From contig PXFS01000091.1 of NCBI GenBank assembly GCA_003564185.1, positions 1-47,208 on the forward strand: a DNA stretch of 47,208 nt, read 5' to 3'. The stretch's first letter is position 1; each line of letters opens with the position of its first letter. This DNA is from Flavobacteriaceae bacterium. GTDB taxonomy: Bacteria > Bacteroidota > Bacteroidia > Flavobacteriales > Flavobacteriaceae. The notes beneath the pieces are model-generated. The model was not told where the DNA came from. It ran no database searches and was given only the letters and a program-made list of their open reading frames with translations. Shown here in pieces: positions 1 to 7,705 of this stretch. The translations under genes and the position numbers were made by a program.

Positions 1-120
1 GTGATTAATTCTATAACTAAGTTTGTTCAAAATTGTAAGCTTCCCCTAAAACCCAACTGTTGAAAAAGTATAATATGTTTTTTAAATTCAAATCAAAAAC
101 ATAGATTTCTAACGATCAAT

Positions 121-144
121 ATGAACGGGATTTATCCCGTTCAT
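121..144. terminator. Perfect hairpin, possible terminator
   Basis: ATGAACGGGA (121-130) and TCCCGTTCAT (135-144) are perfect inverted arms around a 4-nt loop. A run of seven T starts about ten bases further on, which is a little far for a classical intrinsic terminator. It may end a transcript entering from the left edge. Confidence 0.4.
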
Positions 145-223
145 AAATAGGTGTTTTTTTATTGGCTTTAGCCAAATTCTTTTATGGTTAGTCGTTAAAA
201 AAGTAAACCGTGGCTATGGTTAT

Positions 224-300
224 GCTTGATTTTTTTGCCCAACCTATTCAGAAAATGATTCAATTTTTTTAAGTCTCATTTTAAAATTTAATTGGTATAA
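224..300. repeat. Degenerate dispersed intergenic repeat, copy Z
   Basis: The segment runs from GATTTTTTTGCCCAACC through TTCAATTTTTTTAAG to TTAATTGGTAT. It matches, with scattered differences, the middle of the repeat at 4193-4371. It lacks the end blocks shared by the copies at 4193 and 28579. Confidence 0.45.
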
Positions 301-631
301 ATTTGAAAATAATCGATATGTAAACCTTTTCAATCTTAAGCCTAGAAATGACTAAATGAATTTTGTTTTTAAAATAAACAAAAATTGCACAAAATTGTTT
401 TTTAAAAAAACAATCTATTAAAATAACCAGTCATGCCTAGCAAAATCCCATCAATTAATTTTCAATTTAAAAATTCATATTTCATGAAAATTAATTAAAT
501 TCACCAATCAAAACAAAATTAATTATCGGTTAATCTAAAACTCATGAAACACGCACATATAAGTTTTCTACACACAGGAAAATGATTATACGTGTCGAAT
601 CTGACCACTAAAAAACAATAAATATAAACAG

Positions 632-1036
632 ATGAAAAAAATAGTACTTGTTTTCTTATTAATCAGCGCTGTAAGTTTCGCACAAAGCCCAGAAGAAAAA
701 GCAGTTCAAGTAGTTCAGGCACAATTGGAAGCCTATAATGAACAAGATATTGACGCCTTTATGAAAGTATTTTCAGAAGATATTTCAATTTTCAATTTCG
801 GAGAATCAGAACCAATTGCTTCGGGTAAAGAAAAGGTAACCGAAGTGTATAAAAACCTATTTGCATCTTCCCCTAATTTACATTCGCAAGTCGTTAACCG
901 AAGCGTGATAGGAACCACTGTTTTGGATTATGAAATCATTTCTGGAAGACAAGGAAGTGATGAAATCTCAAAGATCATTGCGATTTATGAAATAGAAAAC
1001 GATTTAATCAAGAAAGCAACTTTTATTAGGGAGTGA
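632..1036 (+). CDS. Secreted SnoaL/NTF2-like (DUF4440-type) protein
   Basis: A 134-residue protein with a signal peptide (residues 1 to about 17, ending in SFAQ) and a small alpha+beta domain of the NTF2-like superfamily. The N-terminal helix pattern (VVQAQLEAYNEQDIDAFMKVFSED) followed by a block containing GKEKVTEVYKNLF is typical of SnoaL-like/DUF4440 proteins. Members are cone-shaped and bind or turn over small molecules, but no catalytic residues can be assigned here. The predicted location is the periplasm or outside the cell. It stands alone, with a TA-rich leader and 66 bp before the next gene. The fold is a fair guess; the function is unknown. Confidence 0.7.
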   Translation: MKKIVLVFLLISAVSFAQSPEEKAVQVVQAQLEAYNEQDIDAFMKVFSEDISIFNFGESEPIASGKEKVTEVYKNLFASSPNLHSQVVNRSVIGTTVLDYEIISGRQGSDEISKIIAIYEIENDLIKKATFIRE

Positions 1037-1102
1037 TTTAATTAAATTACTTTATTGTTTTGTCTGTTTTAATCTTAATACTATTATTATTTAAAAAAAA
1101 AT

Positions 1103-1828
1103 ATGAAAAACTTTCAGTCAGTTTTATTTTCGTTAGCAATTGTATTAGCTTCAATTTTTTTAGGTAAGGCTTATGTTGATCGTGCCACCCCTCCTTCAAT
1201 AATTTCAGTTACTGGTGCTGGTACAGCTGATTTTACTTCTGATTTAATTGTTTGGGAAGGGCAATTTACTCGGTTAAACACTAACCTTAACGAAGGTTTT
1301 GATTTATTGAGTAAAGATCGAAAAATTGTAAAACAATATTTACTAGACAAAGGAATTGATGAAAGTGATTTTGTGTTTTTGTCTATTAAGAATTCAGAAC
1401 GTAGAGAAAGTCAATATTATGAAGGCAATTATATAGGCGATCGATTTGTTGGCTACCAATTAAGTCAGTCTATAAAAATTGAATAAAAAAATGTTGAGTT
1501 GATTGAAAAAGTATCAAGAGAAGTAACTGAATTACTCAATAAAGGCGTTCAGTTTAGAAGTGATTCTCCAAGGTATTATTATACCCAATTAGCAGATTTA
1601 AAAATAGAAATGATTTCTAAAGCTACAGAAGATGCTAAAGAACGTGCTGAAAAAATTGCAGTACACGGTGGAGCTAAATTAAAACAATTGAAAACTGCAA
1701 AAATGGGGGTTTTTCAAATTACAGGACAAAACAGTTCAGATGAGTATTCATGGGGAGGAAGTTTTAATACTTCAGATAAAAATAAAACTGCTTCTATAAC
1801 TATGCGCCTAGAATATGAACTAAAATAA
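1103..1828 (+). pseudogene. SIMPL-domain (DUF541) protein interrupted by one in-frame TAA
   Basis: Two open segments (1103-1483 and 1487-1825) lie in the same frame and are separated only by TAA at 1484-1486. Joined, they give a protein of about 241 residues with an N-terminal membrane anchor/signal (residues 5-23) and a SIMPL domain. The upstream part ends in YQLSQSIKIE and the downstream part resumes with KNVELIEKVSREVTELL, which is continuous family sequence as I remember flavobacterial SIMPL proteins. A serine codon TCA is common at this place, so one C-to-A change would explain the stop. The downstream half, which includes MGVFQITGQNSS and ITMRLEYEL, shows no decay, so the lesion is recent, a sequencing error, or read through. 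SIMPL proteins are envelope proteins of unclear function. Confidence 0.75.
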
Positions 1829-1928
1829 TCCAATTTTATAAATTTAAATCAATAAACAATTAAACGTAACATTTTCTAATAGAAATCGTCATACCTATTG
1901 AACCTTATCAACCTCAAAAATTAACTCA

Positions 1929-3425
1929 ATGAAAAAAGCTCTATTTTTAATCATCTGTCTATTAAGCATAACCATCAGTTACAGCCAACAAATTTCTGGA
2001 AAAGTCACAGATGGAGAGTTCAATCAGCCACTTGCTTTTGTTAATATTCAACTTACTGAAAACAAAGGGAGTATAAGTAATAATGAAGGAGCTTTTACCA
2101 TAGATGTTTCCGGTTTGGAAGCTTCGCATAAAGTAGAATTTTCATTTATGGGCTTTGAGACACTTCGCTTAAGCGTAGAAGAACTCAAAGAAAATGCGCA
2201 AGTAATCATGAAACCTTCAATAGAGTTATTAGACCAAGTAGTGATTTCAGATAGAAACCTTTCAGCAGTTGAAATTATTAATAAATTTAACGAAAATCGA
2301 GAAAAAAATCATCAATTAACTAATCAGCGTTATCGACTTTTTACGCGAGGCAAAACACAGTTTCTCCCTGAACAGATGATGTTTAAACTGAAAAAAGCAA
2401 ACAATTTAAAACGAAAAGAGCGCAAAAATATTAACGACGCCTTAAATGAAATAAATGAAAGAATTTCGGGGACTAGAAACATGTTTTTCGCGGAGAGCTT
2501 AAAGGACGTGTATAAAAAGGATTCGGTTTATTTAACTGATTATATCAAACGAATAAGGCTTACTGATACTGATGCTAAAGGAAGTATTGATGACTACCAA
2601 AAAGAAGCATTGAGCCAGCTTTTTGAGAATTTAGAATCCGATAATACTTTTAAAATGAAAATAGGAATCATTAAAGTAGCTGATTCGGTTGATATTAATT
2701 CTGACGATGATTCTTTTATGGTGAGTACCTCCACTGAAGAGGATCAAGAAGAGGATGAGGTTAATGAGTCTGCTACTGAAAGCTTCTTGAAAAGAAAGTC
2801 CTTGATTAACAAGAATACCCTGCCTCAAGCCTTGAGAGAGCCTGAGTATTTTGAATATACCCTAGAAGAACCAAGCATTATAAATGGGAGACCACAATAT
2901 GTAATTTCATTTGAACCCGATAAACGAAAAGCCAAATTTGAAGGCAAAATTTACATAGATCAAGAGGATTTTGCACTCACTCAAATCGATTACCAATTAG
3001 CTGATGGAAAAAAATTGGAGAGCATCAACCTGAAGTTATTGGGATTAAAATTTAACCAACATAAAGCTGAAAATAGCATTCGTTATGCTAAAAATGAAGC
3101 TGGTTTTTACGTTCCTTATTATGTAAGTGAAACCGAAGGAAGGTACGCCTTTTTAAGAAGAACGCTCACCTTTATAGAAAATCACCCAGAGCGCAGCGAA
3201 CGCATTAAGTTCAAATTGCGTTTCATTATTGAATTAAACATGATTGAAACTACAGAATTAGTCCTTGTGGAGCAAGAATCCATAGAGGAGAAAGCAATAG
3301 ATCAGACCCAATTCAACACTTCAGTAGAAGCTGAAATTCTAGAAACTTATGATCCCTCAATTTGGGAAGATTACCCAATTTTTGAAGCTACTGAAGAAAT
3401 GAAAACCTTCCACATCAATAAATAA
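1929..3425 (+). CDS. Secreted carboxypeptidase-like regulatory-domain protein
   Basis: A 498-residue protein with a signal peptide (about 1-19) followed by a CarboxypepD_reg-like beta-sandwich (about residues 21-105: QISGKVTDGEFNQPLAFVNI, then SNNEGAFTIDVSG). This domain often leads TonB-dependent receptors and DUF5686-type proteins in Bacteroidota. The remainder (105-498) has an acidic low-complexity patch near residues 260-280 and a beta-rich region (about 300-420). It has no outer-membrane barrel end and is far shorter than SusC-like receptors. It probably sits in the periplasm or on the inner leaflet of the outer membrane. The next gene starts 3 nt downstream, so the two are likely cotranscribed. 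Confidence 0.7.
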   Translation: MKKALFLIICLLSITISYSQQISGKVTDGEFNQPLAFVNIQLTENKGSISNNEGAFTIDVSGLEASHKVEFSFMGFETLRLSVEELKENAQVIMKPSIELLDQVVISDRNLSAVEIINKFNENREKNHQLTNQRYRLFTRGKTQFLPEQMMFKLKKANNLKRKERKNINDALNEINERISGTRNMFFAESLKDVYKKDSVYLTDYIKRIRLTDTDAKGSIDDYQKEALSQLFENLESDNTFKMKIGIIKVADSVDINSDDDSFMVSTSTEEDQEEDEVNESATESFLKRKSLINKNTLPQALREPEYFEYTLEEPSIINGRPQYVISFEPDKRKAKFEGKIYIDQEDFALTQIDYQLADGKKLESINLKLLGLKFNQHKAENSIRYAKNEAGFYVPYYVSETEGRYAFLRRTLTFIENHPERSERIKFKLRFIIELNMIETTELVLVEQESIEEKAIDQTQFNTSVEAEILETYDPSIWEDYPIFEATEEMKTFHINK

Positions 3426-3428
3426 ACC

Positions 3429-3881
3429 ATGCCATTAGATTTACAAGGAAAAAAGCAAGTAAAATTTAAAAACAAACGCTACCGTGCTTGGCGCGCGCCT
3501 CTGTTTATAGGCTTAGCCTTTGCCTATTTTGCTTACAACATTTACATTGCCTCACAATCAGATGACCATATTATTTTTAACCTAATTTCTATAAGTATAA
3601 TTGCGGTTTTCTTTGGCTTTGCTTATCTCGAAACCCAACGCAAGTGGGTGATTATTTTTAAAGCAAGTGAACTTCATATATTTGCAGAGTATCGGTTAAA
3701 GAAAAAAGTGGCAGTCCATCAAATAGAAGCCATTGACCGAAATTTTGATGAGTGGACCATTTATTTAAATAATGGAAAAAAGATACAGTTCAGTGACCAT
3801 GAAATTAGTAAAGAAGAAAAAATAACCTTTAGAGAAATCATGAATCAGTTACCTAAACTACATGAACATGTGTATTTGTAG
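3429..3881 (+). CDS. Small two-helix membrane protein, function unknown
   Basis: A 150-residue protein with two hydrophobic helices (about 26-42 and 50-68) and a basic N-terminus. The soluble C-terminal half ends in a possible PH-like beta segment (KWVIIFKASELHIF and IYLNNGKKIQF), an arrangement seen in small bacterial membrane proteins with a PH-like module. I do not recognise a named family. The 3-nt spacing from the preceding secreted-protein gene suggests one operon. The start ATG is the only one that keeps the first helix whole. Confidence 0.65.
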   Translation: MPLDLQGKKQVKFKNKRYRAWRAPLFIGLAFAYFAYNIYIASQSDDHIIFNLISISIIAVFFGFAYLETQRKWVIIFKASELHIFAEYRLKKKVAVHQIEAIDRNFDEWTIYLNNGKKIQFSDHEISKEEKITFREIMNQLPKLHEHVYL

Positions 3882-3883
3882 CC

Positions 3884-4030
3884 AAGAACCTGCTTTCCGC
3901 TTCAATTCCTCAACCTAATACCAATTTTTCTACGGCTTGCACAAGAGCTTCCTGCCGGTCGCTTTGTCAAGCCAAGAAAAATATGCTATTATGCCTGCGG
4001 GATTTCCGCTTCAATCAGGGCTAGTGGCAT
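3884..4030 (-). ncRNA. Candidate bipartite structured RNA element, minus-strand copy
   Basis: Read on the minus strand, two similar modules occur about 90 nt apart: CTGATTGAAGCGGAAATCCC (4018-3999) and GAGGAATTGAAGCGGAAAGC (3911-3892). The second matches 4721-4740 of the plus-strand copy near asd at 18 of 20 positions. Elements with this 'GAAGCGGAWAKCC' look recur in flavobacterial intergenic regions as I remember them, but I cannot assign a named RNA family. Whether it is transcribed is unknown; it could also be a mobile or extragenic palindromic repeat. Confidence 0.45.
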
Positions 4031-4192
4031 CAACGTAAATAAACAGGATTCAGTTTTTTTATAAATATTTTTCTAAAAGTACACGACAAAAAATTGAAAT
4101 TCGTCTAATCAGCTTTACCCCATTCTGCCAAAGGCGTAAGCCTGATTTTCCTTGATTTCTCCCTTCACCTTGTTAACTAATGCCAGTTATCA

Positions 4193-4371
4193 TTTGAAAT
4201 TACTGGAAAAGAAAACAGCCTTGTCCCTACCGCCTAGAGAATGATTTTTTTGCCTAACAAAATCAACAAATAATTCAATTTATTTTAGTTTCATTTTAAA
4301 GTTCAATTGGTATGACGGTTTCTTTTATAATAAAACAGAAAGGAGAAAAGGGTGTTTTATTATGGTGATTT
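4193..4371. repeat. Dispersed intergenic repeat, copy X
   Basis: Its left block (4193-4219, TGAAATTACTGGAAAAGAAA then ACAGCC) and right block (4326-4371, containing AAAACAGAAAGGAGAAAAGG and GTTTTATTATGGTGATTT) match 28579-28605 and 28685-28730 almost base for base. The middle of this copy instead matches 224-300. No open frame spans it, so it looks like a non-coding repeat family rather than a gene remnant. Confidence 0.6.
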
Positions 4372-4567
4372 TAATTGATAACTGTTTAATGCTTTGCATT
4401 ACGGAAAGTTTATTTATCGGGGTTGAGGGGAGGAGCAAATATCAAGGAATTTGGAGAATTTATTTTTTGTCATGTACTGATTAATTTGCTTTATCACAAA
4501 TTAACTTTTGCGGGTTATTTTTATGATTTTACATAGTTCATTTCTTTTAATTTTAATCGGAATAAAC

Positions 4568-4575
4568 TACTTTTG
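4568..4575 (+). promoter_or_regulatory. Bacteroidota -7 promoter element for asd leader
   Basis: TACTTTTG fits TAnnTTTG. No clear TTG lies at -33. Transcription would begin near 4580, giving an asd leader of about 205 nt that includes the hairpin at 4579-4604 and the structured element at 4605-4752. Confidence 0.45.
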
Positions 4576-4578
4576 CGG

Positions 4579-4604
4579 CGTTTAAAATTTAATTTTTTTA
4601 AACG
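4579..4604 (+). other. Perfect 8-bp hairpin at the start of the asd leader
   Basis: CGTTTAAA (4579-4586) pairs with TTTAAACG (4597-4604) across an A/T-rich loop. It directly precedes the GCGTTAGGG module and may be the first stem of the same structured leader. Confidence 0.45.
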
Positions 4605-4752
4605 GAATTGCGTTAGGGATAGGAGTGGAAATCCCAGAGGATACAAAAAATGAATTTACTTGCTTAAAGAAAGCGATTTTATGAGCTCTTTTTTAAGTTT
4701 AGTAAAACTTTTTTGAAGCCGAGGAATTGAAACGGATAGCCCGTAATACGCC
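4605..4752 (+). ncRNA. Candidate bipartite structured RNA in the asd leader, plus-strand copy
   Basis: GCGT (4610-4613) and GGG (4616-4618) can pair with ACGC (4748-4751) and CCC (4740-4742), closing a domain of about 140 nt. Inside are two similar modules, GGGATAGGAGTGGAAATCCC (4616-4635) and GAGGAATTGAAACGGATAGC (4721-4740). A related element lies inverted at 3884-4030. The position between a promoter-like site and the asd start makes it a possible leader regulator or a processed small RNA. It does not look like the lysine riboswitch. Confidence 0.5.
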
Positions 4753-4786
4753 AAAAAAATGAATTCAATTTAAACACATAAAAACA

Positions 4787-5776
4787 ATGAAAGTAGCCGT
4801 TGTAGGTGCCACCGGTATGGTTGGTCAGATGATGCTTCAAGTACTTGAAGAGCGAAATTTTCCGTTAACTGAATTAATTCCTGTAGCTTCTAAGAAGTCG
4901 GTTGGTAAAGAAATTAAGTTCAAGGAAAAGGTGTTTAAGGTGGTTGATTTGGAGACAGCGGTTGGGCTTCAGCCTGATATTGCATTGTTTTCGGCTGGAG
5001 GCGAGACCTCATTAGTCTGGGCGCCCAAGTTTGCTGAAGTTGGTACTAGAGTTATTGATAATTCATCGGCTTGGCGTATGGATCCAGCAATCAAGTTAGT
5101 GGTTCCTGAGATTAATGCACATGTACTTACGCAATCAGACAAAATTATTGCCAACCCTAATTGTTCAACTATTCAGTTAGTGATGGCTTTACACCCATTA
5201 CACCAAAAATATGGGGTTAGACGTGTTGTGGTTTCTACCTATCAATCCATTACTGGAACTGGAGTAAAAGCAGTACAGCAGCTAGAAAATGAATACCAAG
5301 GAAAGGATGGAGAAATGGCTTATCCATACCCTATTCATAAGAATGCAATTCCACATTGTGACGTGTTTTTAGAAAACGACTACACTAAAGAGGAGATGAA
5401 GCTTACTCATGAAACTAAAAAAATCTTATCTGATGATACGGTCTTAGTGGCGGCTACTGCAGTTAGAATTCCCGTAGTTGGTGGGCACAGCGAGTCGGTT
5501 AATATCAGTTTTGATAAGGATTTTGAAATTGCCGATGTGAAACGTTTATTAAGCGAATCTGAGGGTATTGTTGTTCAAGATCAAGTAGATGTTAATCAAT
5601 ATCCCATGCCCATATATGCAGAGGGAAAAGATGAGGTATTTGTGGGTAGAATACGGAGAGACTTTACAGCTAAAAATTCTCTCAATATGTGGGTAGTAGC
5701 TGATAACCTAAGAAAAGGAGCCGCCACAAATACTGTTCAAATTGCTGAGTACTTAATAACCAAGAATTGGTTTTAG
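4787..5776 (+). CDS. asd: Aspartate-semialdehyde dehydrogenase
   Basis: NADPH-dependent reduction of aspartyl-4-phosphate to aspartate semialdehyde, the branch point to lysine/diaminopimelate, threonine and methionine. The protein has 329 residues, the usual length. An N-terminal dinucleotide-binding loop GATGMVG spans residues 7-13. The catalytic cysteine is C126 in NPNCST, ITGTG lies near 155-159, and the catalytic histidine is H234 in VVGGHSE. The C-terminal RKGAATNTVQIAE is typical of the family. It stands alone with a long upstream region that may form a structured leader. The ATG is preceded by an A-rich sequence, as is common in this phylum. Confidence 0.96.
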   Translation: MKVAVVGATGMVGQMMLQVLEERNFPLTELIPVASKKSVGKEIKFKEKVFKVVDLETAVGLQPDIALFSAGGETSLVWAPKFAEVGTRVIDNSSAWRMDPAIKLVVPEINAHVLTQSDKIIANPNCSTIQLVMALHPLHQKYGVRRVVVSTYQSITGTGVKAVQQLENEYQGKDGEMAYPYPIHKNAIPHCDVFLENDYTKEEMKLTHETKKILSDDTVLVAATAVRIPVVGGHSESVNISFDKDFEIADVKRLLSESEGIVVQDQVDVNQYPMPIYAEGKDEVFVGRIRRDFTAKNSLNMWVVADNLRKGAATNTVQIAEYLITKNWF

Positions 5777-5880
5777 TAGAAAGATAAATAATTTAGGTAA
5801 GGATGTCAAAAATAACTTTAAACTTTAAATACAAATAGTAGAATTTCTACAAAAATTTTACTAATAGTAATTTAAAATTA

Positions 5881-5888
5881 TATCTTTG
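5881..5888 (+). promoter_or_regulatory. -7 promoter element for the PID-CTERM mini-protein
   Basis: TATCTTTG matches TAnnTTTG exactly and lies 16 nt before the ATG at 5905, so the leader would be only about 10 nt. No clear -33 TTG is visible. Confidence 0.5.
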
Positions 5889-5904
5889 TACAAGATTTAT
5901 AAGT

Positions 5905-6114
5905 ATGAAAAAATTATCATTTGTATTAATATTTATGGTTTTTGCATCTATGGATGTAGTGAGTCAGATAAATCCTCCTCCTCCAGACACAGACGGTTCA
6001 GGTTCAGGTCCTGGTTTTGACGATGATACTGATGATGAGCTAATACCCATCAACGGTCTTGTTGCACTGGGCTTATTGGCAGGAGCTATCTACGGAATTA
6101 GAAAGAAAAGATAA
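5905..6114 (+). CDS. Small secreted protein with PID-CTERM-like sorting tail
   Basis: A 69-residue protein in three parts: a signal peptide (1 to about 20, ending VVSQ), a short Pro/Gly/Asp low-complexity stretch (22-47: INPPPPDTDGSGSG, then acidic), and a tail of PINGLVALGLLAG, AIYGI and a basic RKKR end. A proline-isoleucine motif, one transmembrane helix and a basic cluster at the very C-terminus is the PID-CTERM/PEP-CTERM-like layout in flavobacteria, thought to be recognised by an exosortase-family enzyme. No exosortase gene is in this window. It has its own promoter-like site and a strong terminator. The mature part is so short that it may act as a surface linker or signal. Confidence 0.7.
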   Translation: MKKLSFVLIFMVFASMDVVSQINPPPPDTDGSGSGPGFDDDTDDELIPINGLVALGLLAGAIYGIRKKR

Positions 6115-6135
6115 AATTTAGTAGTTTAAAAATTT

Positions 6136-6167
6136 AAAGCTTAACGATATTTTCGTTAAGCTTTTTT
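6136..6167. terminator. Bidirectional intrinsic terminator
   Basis: AAAGCTTAACGA (6136-6147) and TCGTTAAGCTTT (6153-6164) are perfect 12-bp arms, followed on the plus strand by a run of T. It lies between convergent genes and probably ends both the PID-CTERM gene and ruvC. Confidence 0.85.
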
Positions 6168-6717
6168 ATTTAATACGCTTTTTGTTTTGTTTGACAAATG
6201 CTTCCCAGCCTGTATAAGACTTCTCTGCATTGGGTTTATTGGTATTGTAAAAATGACACACCGCAGCGGCTAAGCCATCTGTAGAATCTAAATTTTTAGG
6301 TAATTCTTTAATTTTTAACATAGATTGGAGCATTTTAGCTACTTGCTCCTTGCTGGCGTTACCATTACCTGTAATGGCCATTTTAATTTTTTTAGGGAGG
6401 TATTCCGTAATGGGAATCTGTCTAGAAAGTCCTGCAGCCATGGCTACACCTTGTGCTCTTCCAAGCTTAAGCATAGATTGTACATTTTTCCCAAAAAATG
6501 GTGCTTCTATGGCTATTTCATCAGGATGATAGGTTTCTATTAATTCTATGGTACGGTCAAAGATTAAACTAAGTTTAGTGTAGGGATCGGAGTATTTTTT
6601 TAGGATTAATTCATTAAGTTGAATAAATTCCATTTTTTTATCAATGACTTTAATCAAACCAAATCCCATAATGGTTGTTCCAGGGTCTATGCCTAAAATA
6701 ATTCTCTCTTGTTTCAA
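6166..6717 (-). CDS. ruvC: Holliday junction resolvase RuvC
   Basis: An endonuclease that cleaves Holliday junctions with RuvAB during recombinational repair. The protein has 183 residues. The RNase H-like fold is shown by ILGIDPGTT with catalytic D11, IAIEAPFFGKN with E71, and LDSTDGLAAAVCHFY with D144 and D147. Together these fill the four acidic positions of the family. The start at 6717 gives the usual short N-terminus. The gene is divergent from the membrane-protein gene at 6746, so the 28-bp gap must hold both starts. RuvA and RuvB are not nearby. Confidence 0.95.
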   Translation of the reverse strand: MKQERIILGIDPGTTIMGFGLIKVIDKKMEFIQLNELILKKYSDPYTKLSLIFDRTIELIETYHPDEIAIEAPFFGKNVQSMLKLGRAQGVAMAAGLSRQIPITEYLPKKIKMAITGNGNASKEQVAKMLQSMLKIKELPKNLDSTDGLAAAVCHFYNTNKPNAEKSYTGWEAFVKQNKKRIK

Positions 6718-6745
6718 TTCAGTTTTTATTTGTTACTTTGCTTTA

Positions 6746-7705
6746 ATGAAACACAAAGCTAAACATTATTTTATAGGATTTCTTAAATATAGCTTCTTTT
6801 GGTGTTGCTTATTTTTTCTTTATAAGCATATATTGAATTTTGAAGTTGATTTGAAATTTATAAAAAACGAAGTATTCAATAAGCAGATTTATGTGTTGTT
6901 TTTTGTTTTTAGCCTTGTACTTCTACTTAGTGCTTTAAATTGGAGTTGTGAGTTTATAAAGTGGAAAAAATTGATTTCAAGTTTTACAACTTCTAGTTTA
7001 AAAGAAGCTATGCAGGTTAGTTTAATTGGGCACTGCATTTCAACTATAACTCCAGCAAAATCTGGAGATTTTTTGGCTAAGTTTTATTGGTATAAAAATT
7101 GGAAAGAAATCTTACCCCTAAATTTGATTCACCAATACACTCAATTGTTTACAACACTTTTGTTTGGGTTGGGCTTTTTATTTCTCCATCCCCATTTTAA
7201 AGAGCTGATAGAACAAATCAGCTTCTTTAGTCATACAACTTGGTTACTGCTAACAGTTGTATGCCTCATCTTAATTTTATCTTTTATGTTGAAGTATAAG
7301 AATGTAATCAAAATAATGAAAATCAGATTTTTGAGAAATAATTTTTCATTAATTTTTGAGGCACAAAGCTTATCGATTTTTAAATATTTAAGCTTTAGTT
7401 TTCAATATTTACTTCTTCTTTATTTTTTTTCTAACGAATTTCAGCTAATAACGGTATATGGAGGGATTACAGTTGTTTATTTACTTTCTTCTATTCTGCC
7501 CGTCAATCAATTGGTAGACATTGGAGTCAAAACTTCATGGGGAATTTTTATTTTAACTGGACTTGGTATTGACCCTGGCACAATTTTTTTTACAACTTTT
7601 TTAATGTGGGTATTAAATTTTGCAATACCAGCATTGATTGGTGGCTGGCTGATTTTAAGACTTCAAATAGAGATTACAGAGACCTCAAGTTACTTACATG
7701 ATTGA
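6746..7705 (+). CDS. Flippase-like membrane protein (LPG synthase TM-region/UPF0104 type)
   Basis: A 319-residue polytopic membrane protein with about eight hydrophobic helices. The pattern NWSCEFIKWKKLI ... HCISTITPAKSGDFLAKFY ... ILPVNQLVDIGVK resembles the LPG-synthase transmembrane/flippase-like family, whose members often sit beside glycosyltransferases. No transferase domain is attached. I chose the ATG at 6746 over an upstream in-frame start at 6644, because the latter would run deep into ruvC and add a non-membrane extension. The stop overlaps the next gene by 8 nt, so the three genes 6746-9651 form one operon, probably making or moving an envelope glycolipid (inference). Confidence 0.7.
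   Translation: MKHKAKHYFIGFLKYSFFWCCLFFLYKHILNFEVDLKFIKNEVFNKQIYVLFFVFSLVLLLSALNWSCEFIKWKKLISSFTTSSLKEAMQVSLIGHCISTITPAKSGDFLAKFYWYKNWKEILPLNLIHQYTQLFTTLLFGLGFLFLHPHFKELIEQISFFSHTTWLLLTVVCLILILSFMLKYKNVIKIMKIRFLRNNFSLIFEAQSLSIFKYLSFSFQYLLLLYFFSNEFQLITVYGGITVVYLLSSILPVNQLVDIGVKTSWGIFILTGLGIDPGTIFFTTFLMWVLNFAIPALIGGWLILRLQIEITETSSYLHD

Larger units (their letters stand above)
1..631. other. Intergenic region at the left window edge
   Basis: No convincing coding frame is seen on either strand. The stretch is very AT-rich and holds a perfect 10-bp hairpin (121-144) and a degenerate copy of a dispersed repeat (about 224-300), listed separately. The upstream gene lies outside the window, so the left part may be its 3' flank. 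Confidence 0.6.
3882..4786. other. Long intergenic region (about 0.9 kb) with structured elements
   Basis: No supported coding frame. From left to right it holds an inverted copy of a bipartite structured element (3884-4030, minus), a dispersed repeat (4193-4371), a promoter-like site (4568-4575), a hairpin (4579-4604), and a second copy of the structured element (4605-4752, plus) just before asd. The first element is GC-richer than the surrounding intergenic DNA. Confidence 0.7.

Noticed and set aside
6325-6543. Plus-strand open frame antisense to ruvC
   Set aside because: It lies entirely inside a clearly conserved gene and shows no recognisable protein features.
6644-6745. Extended N-terminus of the flippase-like gene from 6644
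   Set aside because: It would overlap the conserved start of ruvC and add a non-membrane extension; ATG 6746 gives a normal start.
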